Positions 15,134 through 23,760 of a stretch of 46,735 bases of DNA are shown piece by piece (positions within the stretch are counted from its first letter, which is position 1; each line of letters starts with the position of its first letter). A program made the position numbers and the translations under genes. The stretch is from assembly GCA_019358985.1 (NCBI GenBank), contig JAHHIJ010000046.1:1-46735 (forward strand), in the 5' to 3' direction. The notes beneath the pieces were generated by a model that saw only the letters and a list, made by a program, of their open reading frames with translations, had not been told where the DNA came from and made no database searches. This DNA comes from Tolypothrix brevis GSE-NOS-MK-07-07A. GTDB taxonomy: Bacteria > Cyanobacteriota > Cyanobacteriia > Cyanobacteriales > Nostocaceae.

Positions 15134-16282
15134 ATGATCCAAAGCATAAATACTATCCCTGCCTTTGATAACAAGCTGCAATACAGCACCATTGAAGCAG
15201 AAGTGAGTGCGGCTGTTTTAGAACTTTTGGCTTCTGGACGTTATATCGGCGGTTCTGTAGTTGCCAGCTTTGAGCAACAGTTTGCCGCTTTTCATGGTGT
15301 TAGTCAATGTGTCAGCTGTAACTCCGGGACTGATGCGCTTTACTTATCCCTACGAGCCTTGGGAATTGGTTCTGGTGATGAAGTAATTACTACACCTTTT
15401 ACTTTTATTGCCACATCAGAAGTTATCAGTGCTGTGGGTGCAAAACCAGTTTTCGTTGATATTGATGCTACTACCTATAATTTGGATTTGCAGCAAATAG
15501 CAGCGGCAATTACACCCAAAACGAAGGCAATTATTCCAGTTCATTTGTTTGGACAACCTGTGGATATGACTGCTTTGATGGATTTAGCCAAAGTTCACAA
15601 TCTAATAGTAATTGAAGATTGCGCTCAATCTACAGGGGCAAGTTGGGCAGGGGAAAGAGTAGGAAGCATTGGACACGTCGGTTGTTTTAGTTTCTACCCG
15701 ACTAAAAATCTTGGTGGTTGTGGTGATGGGGGAGCGATCGCAACTAATGACCCAGAAATTGCGGCAAAGGTGCGAGTATTAAAAGAACATGGGAGTAAAA
15801 CTCGCTATATTCACGAAGAAACAGGTGTAAATAGTCGCTTGGATGCTTTACAAGCGGCTATTCTTCAGATTAAACTACGTTATCTTGATACTTGGAATAA
15901 TCAGCGAAGAGCGATCGCAATTCGTTACCATCAGTTACTCACATCAATTCCTGGTATCATCCCCCCTCAAGAATTAACTGGTGGTTCAGGCGTTTGGAAT
16001 CAATACACAATTCTGGTATTATCTGAAGGGCGAAATGGTATTAGCGCCAAACATCGCGACTCGGTTCGCGACTCTTTGCAATCTTTGGGTGTAAGTACAA
16101 TGATTTACTATCCCCACCCTTTACATTTACAGCCAGTTTATCAAAATCTGGGCTATCAGCCAGGACAATTGCCTGTAGCTGAACAAACCTGCAATGAGGT
16201 TTTATCTTTGCCCATGTTCCCCGAACTTTCACAACAACAGCAAGACCAAGTAATTTATGCGTTAAAGGATTGTTTGGGGTAA
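15134..16282 (+). CDS. DegT/DnrJ/EryC1/StrS family PLP aminotransferase
   Basis: 382 residues, full length for sugar aminotransferases. Visible features: substrate/PLP segment SCNSGTDALYLSLRALGIG (61-79), VIEDCAQSTGA with Asp162 binding the pyridine nitrogen, and GCFSFYPTKNLGGCGDGGAI with Lys191 as the Schiff-base lysine. The C-terminal NQYTILV and YYPHPLHLQPVY are also typical. Such enzymes transaminate nucleotide-linked keto-sugars for polysaccharide or antibiotic sugars. No other sugar-nucleotide genes are in the window, so the exact sugar is unknown. Start ATG 15134 has no strong Shine-Dalgarno. Confidence 0.9.
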   Translation: MIQSINTIPAFDNKLQYSTIEAEVSAAVLELLASGRYIGGSVVASFEQQFAAFHGVSQCVSCNSGTDALYLSLRALGIGSGDEVITTPFTFIATSEVISAVGAKPVFVDIDATTYNLDLQQIAAAITPKTKAIIPVHLFGQPVDMTALMDLAKVHNLIVIEDCAQSTGASWAGERVGSIGHVGCFSFYPTKNLGGCGDGGAIATNDPEIAAKVRVLKEHGSKTRYIHEETGVNSRLDALQAAILQIKLRYLDTWNNQRRAIAIRYHQLLTSIPGIIPPQELTGGSGVWNQYTILVLSEGRNGISAKHRDSVRDSLQSLGVSTMIYYPHPLHLQPVYQNLGYQPGQLPVAEQTCNEVLSLPMFPELSQQQQDQVIYALKDCLG

Positions 16283-16504
16283 ACAAAAGTGCCTGACGAC
16301 TGAAGTCGCGGCTATACAAACCAAGCCCACCTTGTCCTAAGGGACACGCTTCTCTTCTCCTGTCGGAGACGCTGCGCTCTCCTAGAGGCACGCGGCTACG
16401 CGAACGTGGGCTAAATACAGAACTTGTCATTACCAACATATTTCAAAACCCTCGCTCTTGCCGCTATCTCGACGAGCGAATAAATTTATCAGGCTAATAG
16501 CACA

Positions 16505-16600
16505 AGTCCATTAAAATGGACTGAAATCTTTATTTAGTCAACCCATATTTAGTCCTCTTTTAGAGGACTTTAGCTGTTAGACAACGGTTTATAGCCGTTG
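16505..16600. repeat. Row of three perfect hairpins
   Basis: AGTCCATTAAAATGGACT (16505-16522), AGTCCTCTTTTAGAGGACT (16551-16569) and CAACGGTTTATAGCCGTTG (16582-16600) follow one another. They lie within a long inverted arrangement: TTACCAACAT near 16431 and ATGTTGGTAA near 16630. No coding capacity. The preceding 16283-16440 contains a GAAGTCGCGGCTA/CGCGGCTACGCG-type repeat common in Nostocales. Confidence 0.65.
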
Positions 16601-16636
16601 GCGGGATAAGGGTTTTACGAGATAAATAAATGTTGG

Positions 16637-16801
16637 TAATCTCATATCTTGCCCGCCCGCCCTAACGACTAGAAATCGCGGCTAAACAAACCAAGTCCGC
16701 GATTAGGCGGACTACCGAAAATCAAGGGTTTGGTAGCCTGCGTAGGCAGGCTTTGTTCTCTTAGCCGCGATTTTAATCGTTCGGTGCAAGATATGAGTAA
16801 T
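16637..16801. mobile_element. Composite inverted-repeat element (MITE-like)
   Basis: The outer arms CTCATATCTTGC (16641-16652) and GCAAGATATGAG (16786-16797) match exactly. Inside them lie a second pair, AATCGCGGCTAA/TTAGCCGCGATT, and two small hairpins, AGTCCGC/GCGGACT and AGCCTGC/GCAGGCT. The nested symmetrical layout is that of a non-autonomous transposable repeat that forms a cruciform or branched RNA. It ends only 8 bp from the ycf23 stop codon. Confidence 0.6.
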
Positions 16802-16809
16802 GACAAGCC

Positions 16810-17547
16810 TTATACGGTGAGGGCAGTTTTTGCTAAAGCTTCCACCAAGCCACGTACAGCAGCAATCATTGCTATTTCGCTGTTAAGTTGATTGATGGCA
16901 GAACCGACGCCAACACCAGCGGCGCCGCTAGCTATAGCTAGTGGAACTGTGACGTTAGAAATGCCGGAAGCACACAATACTGGCACTGATACTACACGAG
17001 AAATTTCATAAGCTGCTGCTAAGGTGGGAGCGGCTTTTTCAATTAATCCTAGAGTTCCGGGGTGTGTGGGTTGGCTACTAGTACCACCTTCGGTTTGGAT
17101 AATGTCAGCACCTGCTTTCACCAATTCCTCGGCTAGGTGTACTTGTTTATCCAGTGTCAGGATGTGGGGAACGGTTACAGATAAGGTAATTTCTGGCAGT
17201 AAGGCGCGAGTAGAGCGAGTCAATGCCAAAACTTCCTCAGCCTCAAAACGGCGTCCTTGAGCATAGAAAGAATCAAAATTGCCAATTTCAATTAAATCAG
17301 CACCAGCGGCAACAGCTTGAACAAACTTTTCTGGTTCAACTGCCGAAACACAAATTGGTAAGTTTGTCAAACTTTTAGCTAATTGAACCAAAGCCGGATC
17401 TGCGGCAATATCAACAAAAGTAGCACCACCGAGATCGGCTGCTTTCACAATAGCGGCTGTGCGATGGGCATCAAAGTTGTTCAAACCGCTGATAACTTTG
17501 AGAGCTTGACGGTTAGCAAATGCACGTTGGATTGGATACATAGTCAT
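16810..17547 (-). CDS. ycf23: DUF561 / Ycf23 family TIM-barrel protein
   Basis: 245 residues matching the plastid-encoded Ycf23 family: KVISGLNNFDAHRTAAIVKA near the start, GGATFVDIAADP (40-51), ICVSAVEP (65-72), ADIIQTEGGTSS and the barrel-closing phosphate-type loop SGAAGVGVGSAIN. It is expected to be a soluble (beta/alpha)8 protein; its reaction is not established. Conservation in cyanobacteria and red-lineage plastids implies a role tied to photosynthetic metabolism. ATG at 17547 and at 17541 (MYPIQRAF) are both possible. It stands alone. Confidence 0.9.
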   Translation of the reverse strand: MTMYPIQRAFANRQALKVISGLNNFDAHRTAAIVKAADLGGATFVDIAADPALVQLAKSLTNLPICVSAVEPEKFVQAVAAGADLIEIGNFDSFYAQGRRFEAEEVLALTRSTRALLPEITLSVTVPHILTLDKQVHLAEELVKAGADIIQTEGGTSSQPTHPGTLGLIEKAAPTLAAAYEISRVVSVPVLCASGISNVTVPLAIASGAAGVGVGSAINQLNSEIAMIAAVRGLVEALAKTALTV

Positions 17548-17659
17548 AGTTTGTCTTGTAACGCGGGAGCAAATAACGATTATTCTATCGTTCTGCTATA
17601 CAAAACTTGACTAAACTTTTTTAAGGCTAGTCATTCAAGTGATTTTCGTTTACTAAAAA

Positions 17660-17731
17660 AGCCCGTGACGAGGATTGAACTCGTGACCTCACCCTTACCA
17701 AGGGTGTGCTCTACCACTGAGCCACACGGGC
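17660..17731 (-). tRNA. trnT: tRNA-Thr (GGT anticodon)
   Basis: Read on the minus strand: acceptor GCCCGTG pairs with CACGGGC, the D-arm is GGCTCAGTGGTAGAGC, and the anticodon stem CACCC-TTGGTAA-GGGTG presents GGT. The T-arm GTTCAATCC is standard. 72 nt, discriminator T, CCA not encoded. Decodes ACC/ACU. Confidence 0.95.
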
Positions 17732-17820
17732 AAAATGCCTGAGATATTGTAAGTGTTGATTTCTCGACTATGCTAACGCATAATTCAATTTAAAATCAAC
17801 ACTTATAATTTGTAGTGAGG

Positions 17821-17901
17821 TGGGCCGAGCTGGATTTGAACCAGCGTAGCTTTCGCAACGGATTTACAGTCCGTCTCCATTAACCACTCGGACATCGACC
17901 C
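17821..17901 (-). tRNA. trnY: tRNA-Tyr (GTA anticodon)
   Basis: Minus strand: acceptor GGGTCGA pairs with TCGGCCC (one wobble), anticodon stem ACGGA-CTGTAAA-TCCGT presents GTA, and a long variable arm (TGCGAAAGCTACG region) marks a class II tRNA, as expected for bacterial tRNA-Tyr. The T-arm GGTTCAAATCC is present. CCA not encoded. About 90 bp upstream of tRNA-Thr in transcription order; possibly co-transcribed. Confidence 0.95.
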
Positions 17902-18038
17902 ATTTGGCTCACGATTTATAATATTAGCATAAGCTTTTGGAAATGGCAATAGTTTTTGCCAAGAATTTTTGGGAAGGCATTAATTGTGAGGCATCGCCGC
18001 AACAGAAAGTAGAATAAAGCTAGGTTTACTCTTGTAAT

Positions 18039-18596
18039 GTGAGCGATTCGGCAATGAAGACGCTAGCTAAATGGTCTGTGGATGACTATCATCGCATGGT
18101 TCAAGCGGGAATTCTGAGCGATCGCCGTGTAGAATTGCTCTTTGGGGAAATTGTTGAAATGAGTCCAGAAACCCCGATTCATTACAGTACGGCAAAACGA
18201 GGCGTGAAATACCTAGAAGAGTTACTCTTAGGTAAAGCCGATGTTCGTTTTAATGGACCGATTACACTACCTAACTCGGAACCTGAACCAGATATAGCGA
18301 TCGCACGACTACCAGAGTCAGCTTACAACAATCGCCATCCTGCACCTGAAGATATATTTTGGGTGATAGAGGTTGCCAAGACAAGCTTGAAGAAAGATTT
18401 AGAATTGAAAGCTTTTATTTACGCTGTTGCTGAAATTCCAGAATATTGGGTTTTGGATTTATCTGCAAAGCAAATAATTGTCTTTCGAGAACCCAAAGAC
18501 GGGAAGTATATTACAGAAGAAACTATTGTAAAGGGAACGATTACACCGTTGGCATTTTTAGACATTCAGGTATCGGTTGAGAAGCTGTTGGGTTAA
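18039..18596 (+). CDS. Uma2 (DUF820) family PD-(D/E)XK endonuclease-like protein
   Basis: 185 residues. Family landmarks: W-S-VDDYHRMVQAGIL at the start, SDRRVELLFGEIVEMSP, and the nuclease core EPEPDIAIA (Asp of the PD motif) with FWVIEVAKTSLKKDLELK supplying E-x-K. EYWVLDL follows. Uma2 proteins are abundant in cyanobacteria; their physiological target is unknown. The frame starts at GTG 18039; ATG 18054 (MKTLAKWSV) is an alternative. Complete. Confidence 0.88.
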   Translation: MSDSAMKTLAKWSVDDYHRMVQAGILSDRRVELLFGEIVEMSPETPIHYSTAKRGVKYLEELLLGKADVRFNGPITLPNSEPEPDIAIARLPESAYNNRHPAPEDIFWVIEVAKTSLKKDLELKAFIYAVAEIPEYWVLDLSAKQIIVFREPKDGKYITEETIVKGTITPLAFLDIQVSVEKLLG

Positions 18597-18625
18597 GTGC
18601 GATGATCGCTGTTGAATAAATTAAA

Positions 18626-18670
18626 AATTTCCGTACAATCATCCTTTTGAGGATATTATACGGAAAAATT
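18626..18670 (-). terminator. Probable terminator of the ABC exporter gene
   Basis: TTTCCGTA (18628-18635) pairs with TACGGAAA (18659-18666), with an inner ATCC/GGAT helix. On the minus strand the stem is followed by TTTTTAA. It lies between convergent genes, so it may also slow transcription from the Uma2 side. Confidence 0.5.
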
Positions 18671-18697
18671 TATGATGTTATTCAAAAAACAAGGAGG

Positions 18698-20506
18698 TTA
18701 ACTCAACAATTCTCCAGTTTCTTGCAGAGAGTGCAAGCGGTGGTAAATTCCTTCATGACGCAACAATTCATCATGACTACCGACTTCAACAATCCTACCT
18801 TGATCTAGAACCACAATCTTATCTGCTTCGCGGACTGTACTCAAACGGTGAGCAATAATTATTGTAGTACGAGTTCCTTGAATCGATCGCATGGCTAATT
18901 GAATCAATCTCTCAGACTCATAATCTAAGCTAGATGTCGCTTCGTCAAAAACTAATACATCTGGTTCAACTAATAACGCTCTAGCAATTCCTAAACGCTG
19001 TCTTTGTCCACCAGATAACCTGACACCACGTTCACCGACAACTGTGTAATAACCTTCGGGTAAAGAGCGAATTACGTCATCTAATTTGGCAATTTTACAC
19101 GCTTCTTCAACTTGGTGAAAACTCGCGCTTCGATTGCCATATTTTAAATTATCCAACAAAGTACCGTTAAAAACGTCTACTTCTTGGTGAACGATGGCTA
19201 AACGTCGGCGATAATTACCAACATCTAATCTAACAATATCTTGCCCATCAATCAATATCCTTCCCTGATTCGGTTCAAAATAGCGAAATAGCAATTTCAC
19301 TAAAGTAGATTTCCCCGAACCTGATCGCCCAACGAGTGCTACTGTCTGATATGGTTCTATTAACAAGTTGATGTCTTCCAGAACCGGACGGTTAGCGTCA
19401 TACCCAAAAGTTAGATGAGAAAACTCAATTTTCCCGGTAAAACTATAAGCTGATTCACTATCTAACAAACTAGCTGCATCTACCCCAATCGGCTGCTGCA
19501 TTAATTCGTGATACCCCAACATTGAAGCATAACGACGGGCAAAAATTTCCGCTAGGCTGCTGATAGGTTCCAACTCGGCATAAGCCATGCTAGAAACTGT
19601 TAAAGTCGTGAGAAAATGTCCTAAGGAAATTTGACCTTTTACCGTCGCTGCTAAAGTTAAACCTAGTATCGTAAACACGCAAAATTGAACGAATGCTGTT
19701 CTAAAAGTACCTAACTTGATATAACCAATATGGATGCGGTAATCAGCTACTTTAAACTCGCGGTTAAGTCGTTGTTTTTGGCGTTTAAATTCTAGTTTTT
19801 CTGTGGCAAATGCTTTAACTGTTTTGATATTGGTGATAATTTCGGAATTGCGGCTTTGGGTATTTTCCATGTATTTATCTAGCCGCTTTTCTTGTTCCAT
19901 CAGCTTCTTTAAATCTTTCATACTGAAGCTGAGGATTGCCATAAACGAAATAAAAAATACTATGGCAATACGCCATTCAATCAACAAGATGATTACAAAA
20001 ATTCCCAATACTCTAAAGAGTTTAGGAATCATTTGTCCGGCAACTTCTGGATAAGTCCAAGTGTGATTTTCTAAACCTCTAGATATTTTACCTGCAATGC
20101 GTCCAGGATTATTTACATCGTAAAATTCTAGCGGTAAAGTGAGTATTTTCGCTACCGTTTTTTCCAAGTGATCTCGTCTGGTACGCAAAGCAATATCCCA
20201 ATGAAACCACCAAGTTGACCAGATTTGAATCGGCGCTCTGGCAACGGTAACAAAGAAGATTACAATCATTAGCACTGCCAAAGATGATAACCGATTTTGT
20301 GGTAAGTTAATCAGGTTAGTAATTGCTGCGATCGCATTCTCTGTTGCATTATCTAGCGGTTGTCCCGAAAGTACGTTTAAAATCTGCCCTGTGGTATATG
20401 GTACAACCAAATCGATAATCTCAAAGATGCTCGCTGCGGCAATACTAAATATAACCGCTAATCGATAGCGATCGTAATATTTGATAAGGTCTCTAAATTT
20501 TGCCAT
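18698..20506 (-). CDS. ABC exporter, fused permease and ATPase (MsbA-like)
   Basis: 602 residues. The N-terminal half has six transmembrane segments of the type I ABC exporter fold. The C-terminal ATPase has Walker A GRSGSGKST (about residue 391), Q-loop VHQEVDVFNGTLLDNL, signature LSGGQRQRLGIARALL, Walker B VLVFDEATSSLD and H-loop IIAHRLSTV. Half-transporters like this work as homo- or heterodimers and export lipids, peptides or drugs; the substrate is not predictable. No partner half-transporter is adjacent. Complete, in a plasma-membrane location. Confidence 0.92.
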   Translation of the reverse strand: MAKFRDLIKYYDRYRLAVIFSIAAASIFEIIDLVVPYTTGQILNVLSGQPLDNATENAIAAITNLINLPQNRLSSLAVLMIVIFFVTVARAPIQIWSTWWFHWDIALRTRRDHLEKTVAKILTLPLEFYDVNNPGRIAGKISRGLENHTWTYPEVAGQMIPKLFRVLGIFVIILLIEWRIAIVFFISFMAILSFSMKDLKKLMEQEKRLDKYMENTQSRNSEIITNIKTVKAFATEKLEFKRQKQRLNREFKVADYRIHIGYIKLGTFRTAFVQFCVFTILGLTLAATVKGQISLGHFLTTLTVSSMAYAELEPISSLAEIFARRYASMLGYHELMQQPIGVDAASLLDSESAYSFTGKIEFSHLTFGYDANRPVLEDINLLIEPYQTVALVGRSGSGKSTLVKLLFRYFEPNQGRILIDGQDIVRLDVGNYRRRLAIVHQEVDVFNGTLLDNLKYGNRSASFHQVEEACKIAKLDDVIRSLPEGYYTVVGERGVRLSGGQRQRLGIARALLVEPDVLVFDEATSSLDYESERLIQLAMRSIQGTRTTIIIAHRLSTVREADKIVVLDQGRIVEVGSHDELLRHEGIYHRLHSLQETGELLS

Positions 20507-20525
20507 GATGCACTCTATTTAATGA

Positions 20526-20554
20526 GTAGAGACGTTCCAGCGCAACGTCTGTAC
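20526..20554. repeat. GTAGAGACGTT-type palindromic repeat
   Basis: GTAGAGACGTT-CCAGCGC-AACGTCTGTAC, a one-mismatch inverted repeat just upstream of the ABC exporter start. It is the CGTT variant of the repeat core found in families A and B. The 15-bp units at the window end carry a related sequence. Confidence 0.6.
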
Positions 20555-20662
20555 AAAGGTGATGAATTGGGTTTTAACTCCTCACTTTTCACGTTGCAGT
20601 TGAGCCACAGACTTTTTATACTACTAATATACTACAATGTAGTCAAGGAGTAATAGCGTAAA

Positions 20663-21472
20663 TCATTCTTTGGGAGTAGCTGATATGTCAGAGGGAAAAA
20701 ATTCTAGCCGATAGCGATAAAGTGCGACTGGTTGAGAGCCAGATTTAAAGTAATCTGGATCTTGAGGAGAAAGGTAGACAGCAGTAACTTGATCTGCCTC
20801 TATCACTGGATTGGATGTAGAAAGTTTGCGGTAAGCGGTTGTTGATTCTACGGAGTTGAAATAAGGATTAGAGCCACCTTTAAATAGTTGCTGAAAGACT
20901 TCTGTAGTGATAAACTGATTATCAGGTGTAGTTTCGGTAGCCCGTGCGGTGACAATAGAAACTAACTGAAGATTGCCTTTTAATAACGTAATTTGACGAT
21001 TAGGCGATTTTGGATCTACTTTTACTGATAACACGCGATCGCCTAAATAAGTCCGCGCCAAATTCAAGCTATTAAATGCCCTATCCGCAACTACAACGGG
21101 CAATTTTGTATCTATCCAAGGTATGAATTTTAAACCCGTGATGGGTAATTGCTCTTTCACAAATCGTACTGGAAAACTCACAGGTTGATTTAGCTGTCGG
21201 CGATTCCCTTCAAAACCTGGTGTAACTATATCTGGTGCTAAAGGTGCAGCCAAATCGATTAAAGTACTTTTAAGGTGCCAATTACCCGCCATCCAATCAG
21301 GATAAATCAAATCACCTTCAGGCGATGCTTCCAAGGGGAGCGATGGCACCGAAGTTATTTTTTCCCACCGAGGAAAATTAGCCAACCTTTGGCTTAATTC
21401 TCCCGCTGCTGCTTCAGAAGCAGCAGATAGCAGAAATAAAAAAATTAAGCAAACGCTTAAAATCGCTTTCAT
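20663..21472 (-). CDS. DUF6816-like exported (lumen-type) protein
   Basis: 269 residues with a signal peptide (KAILSVCLIFLFLLSAASEA, cleaved near AAAGE) followed by ELSQRLANFPRWEKI and the conserved YPDWMAGNWHLKSTLIDLAAPLAPDI region, here spanning about residues 57-82. This pattern is shared by cyanobacterial proteins and plant thylakoid lumen proteins of the DUF6816 group, as far as I recall. Mature protein expected in the lumen or periplasm. Function unknown. The start codon is preceded by AAGGAATTAG-type sequence on the opposite strand, so no clear Shine-Dalgarno. Confidence 0.75.
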   Translation of the reverse strand: MKAILSVCLIFLFLLSAASEAAAGELSQRLANFPRWEKITSVPSLPLEASPEGDLIYPDWMAGNWHLKSTLIDLAAPLAPDIVTPGFEGNRRQLNQPVSFPVRFVKEQLPITGLKFIPWIDTKLPVVVADRAFNSLNLARTYLGDRVLSVKVDPKSPNRQITLLKGNLQLVSIVTARATETTPDNQFITTEVFQQLFKGGSNPYFNSVESTTAYRKLSTSNPVIEADQVTAVYLSPQDPDYFKSGSQPVALYRYRLEFFPSDISATPKE

Positions 21473-21630
21473 CGCAAGGAATTAGAGATATATACTGTTT
21501 TATGGAAATTGAAAATTAATTTAATTAAAGTTTAATTACGTTTTCTTCATTAAATTTAACATGTACTTCAATAAACTAAACAAAAACATAACTATCCAAT
21601 TTAATTTCTTGGGTTAAAGAGAAGCAAGCA

Positions 21631-21739
21631 TACAGCAGATTGCGTTGTTATGAAATACACGTAGAGACGTAGCATTGCTACGTCTGTGAGCGGGTTTTGG
21701 GTTTTACGCATGTACCTCGTCTACCTGAAATTTGCTGTA
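21631..21739. mobile_element. Family A MITE, best-preserved copy
   Basis: 109 bp: TA-CAGCAGATTGCG at the left, AAATTTGCTG-TA at the right, with a GTTATGAAATAC arm, the core palindrome GACGTAGCATTGCTACGTC and a GGGTTTTGGGTTTTACGC block between. TA at both borders suggests TA target duplication. Confidence 0.8.
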
Positions 21740-22133
21740 AGTACAAAAATTTTAATTTATCTTCTCTGATACTTGCTCCCTAGCCTTTTTGAAGTTTTAG
21801 TTATGCTGGCATCCTATTACTTAGTGTCAAACAGTATGTATAATATCTGATTATTTTCGTATTTATAGTGAGGTTAGTTATGTTAATTATCTAGCAATTG
21901 TATAATTACTTATTGTTAAAGGTTGAGCGTATACTATGCTTCTAAGGGGTGCTACAGATCAAGAGCAAGTAGCTTTGAACTAAAGTCAGGTATAAAACTT
22001 GCTATTGAGCCGGCTGGTGCTTCTCCTGTCACCAGACGCCACGGGAACAAGGTAGGAAACCTCTGTAACGCACTGCCTCAAATATTTTTAGGGTGCTATT
22101 TCAAATAAATTCCTATTTACAGTTCTTGAACCA
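21740..22133. other. Leader region of the DUF4388-GTPase cluster
   Basis: No protein gene supported. The first 200 bp are AT-rich and probably carry the cluster promoter. From about 21990 to 22085 there is a GC-richer patch (GCCGGCTGGTGCTTCTCC, then CCAGACGCCACGGGAACAAG and GTAGGAAACCTCTGTAACGC) that looks like structured RNA. It resembles sequence I associate with IS200/IS605 ends in Nostocales but could equally be a 5' UTR element. Confidence 0.4.
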
Positions 22134-23006
22134 ATGACCATATCTAGCTCTTTTACGGATTTTTCCTTAGCGGAGTTATTCCAATTGATTGACCAAGGGC
22201 GAAAATCTGGCTGTTTAAGTGTCTGTACTTTACCAGATATTCGTGTTGCTGGATCTAAATCCCTACATTACTATATTTGGTTTCGTCAAGGGCGTATTGT
22301 CGCTGCGGCTAATCGCTTAAATGGTCAGGAATTAGTATCTAAAATAATCAAAAGAAAGTGGTGTAACCCATCTAGAGAAAATATTTCTATAAGTGCTACA
22401 GGAAGACCTTTAGGTTTAGAGTTGAAAACCGAAGGATTGCTGAGTGCTGAACAACTGAACTTATTATTTGCTAGTCAACTACAACAAGTTCGGCAATTGT
22501 TTGAAATTCAAAGCGGTGTATTTAAACTTGATAGCAAGGCTACTTTGCCCTGGACAGAGATGACAGGATTAAGCCTAAGAGCTACTGAAGTAGCGCTAAT
22601 GGCTTTGAGAGCATTGAAAAACTGGGAAGTATTAGCTGATGTACTTCCAGATGTCAGTTCTGGCGTTAAAAGTATTACACAAAACAAACCACAATTTCGC
22701 TTGAATCCTTTCGAGTGGCAAGTGTGGGAGTTTGCGAATGGAACTGTTGATTTAAGTGCGATCGCTTTTCAACTCAATCAACCTACATTAATAGTTCAGC
22801 AAGCTGCTTTCCGGCTAATGTTAGCAGATTTGGTAGAAGAAGTTTCTTTGCAACAATGTACACCCGAACTAAATAATTACCCGATGGATGAAACTCAAGG
22901 AAATGCTTTCAATTGTGAGCCAAAAAAAGCCCCAGAAGCAAATATGCTGAAGGTAAGTGCAGCATTTTTAGAAAATTTAGTCGGGTTTTTAAGGAGTAAA
23001 GCTTAA
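22134..23006 (+). CDS. DUF4388 (PATAN-like) domain protein
   Basis: 290 residues. The start TISSSFTDFSLAELFQLIDQ followed by GRKSGCLSV and YIWFRQGRIVAA is the hallmark of DUF4388/PATAN domains, named after the N-terminus of the heterocyst pattern protein PatA and found in bacterial signalling and motility proteins. The second half (about 190-250) has a winged-helix-like FEWQVWEFANGTVDLSAIAFQL block, often seen attached to DUF4388. The stop codon overlaps the ATG of the GTPase gene by one base, so the two are coupled. I infer a signalling or scaffold role for the GTPase; this is not shown by sequence alone. Confidence 0.85.
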   Translation: MTISSSFTDFSLAELFQLIDQGRKSGCLSVCTLPDIRVAGSKSLHYYIWFRQGRIVAAANRLNGQELVSKIIKRKWCNPSRENISISATGRPLGLELKTEGLLSAEQLNLLFASQLQQVRQLFEIQSGVFKLDSKATLPWTEMTGLSLRATEVALMALRALKNWEVLADVLPDVSSGVKSITQNKPQFRLNPFEWQVWEFANGTVDLSAIAFQLNQPTLIVQQAAFRLMLADLVEEVSLQQCTPELNNYPMDETQGNAFNCEPKKAPEANMLKVSAAFLENLVGFLRSKA

Positions 23007-23539
23007 TGGAAATCCTACGCATAGTAATTACAGGTGGCGTAGGTGCAGGAAAAACAAGCTTGATTCGCACAATAAGTGAAATTGATGTTGTTAACACAGA
23101 TAAGGAAGTTACAGATGAACTAGCAGAAATGAAGGCGAAAACTACGGTAGCTATGGACTTTGGGCGGATAACCATAGCAGCCAATCAATCACTGCATCTT
23201 TATGGGACACCAGGACAAACGCGATTTGACTTTATGTGGGACATCCTGATTGCTAAAGCTCAAGCTTACATTTTGTTAGTAGCTGCACACCGCCCCGATC
23301 ATTTCCGTTATGGTCGTAAAATTTTCAAGTTTATGAATGAAAGGGTGCAAATTCCTTATTTAATTGGGGTGACTCATACTGATTGCGCGGATGCTTGGGA
23401 ACTCGAAGATGTGGCGTTAGCTTTGGGATTTGGGGATGACAGTACTCGACCGCCTTTGATAGCTGTAAATGCTACCGAAAGAGCTTCAGTAAAAGAAGCA
23501 TTAATGGCGATCGTTTTAGAATTAGCCAAATCTCGCTAG
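23006..23539 (+). CDS. Small Ras-like GTPase (MglA/Gtr-type)
   Basis: 177 residues, a minimal G domain. G1 is GGVGAGKT (10-17), G2 threonine lies at TT (46-47), G3 is YGTPGQTRF (66-74) and G4 is THTD (123-126). GTPGQ rather than DTAGQ is typical of bacterial MglA-like and archaeal small GTPases. Such proteins switch between GTP and GDP states with a roadblock/LC7 partner as activator or regulator; one is encoded downstream. It overlaps the DUF4388 gene and is followed by a 98-bp gap with a long inverted repeat. Confidence 0.9.
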   Translation: MEILRIVITGGVGAGKTSLIRTISEIDVVNTDKEVTDELAEMKAKTTVAMDFGRITIAANQSLHLYGTPGQTRFDFMWDILIAKAQAYILLVAAHRPDHFRYGRKIFKFMNERVQIPYLIGVTHTDCADAWELEDVALALGFGDDSTRPPLIAVNATERASVKEALMAIVLELAKSR

Positions 23540-23554
23540 CATCAACCTTAACAA

Positions 23555-23636
23555 ACAAAGTAAATGCAAAAAAAAATCCCAAAAGTAAAAAATGATTCTT
23601 GCTTTTTTTCGCTTTTTCCTTTTAACTTTACTTTGT
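23555..23636. other. Long imperfect inverted repeat between GTPase and roadblock genes
   Basis: ACAAAGTAAA (23555-23564) and TTTACTTTGT (23627-23636) are exact complements. The A-rich and T-rich sequences between them continue the pairing loosely around ATGATTCTTGC. It could act as an attenuating hairpin or RNA stability element that sets the ratio of GTPase to its partner. Confidence 0.5.
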
Positions 23637-23760
23637 CTTGGTAGTAAATTATCGAAACGTATGTGATGGAAATAACTCTATTGCAATAAGCAGTTTACCG
23701 CTTATGCCTCTAGGCAAAATCCTGAAGCTACTCGCAGAGGCATTTCAAAAAACGCCTACT

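Noticed and set aside
21923-22108. 61-codon frame before the DUF4388 gene
   Set aside because: No domain, no ribosome site, and it covers the GC-rich structured patch; treated as leader.
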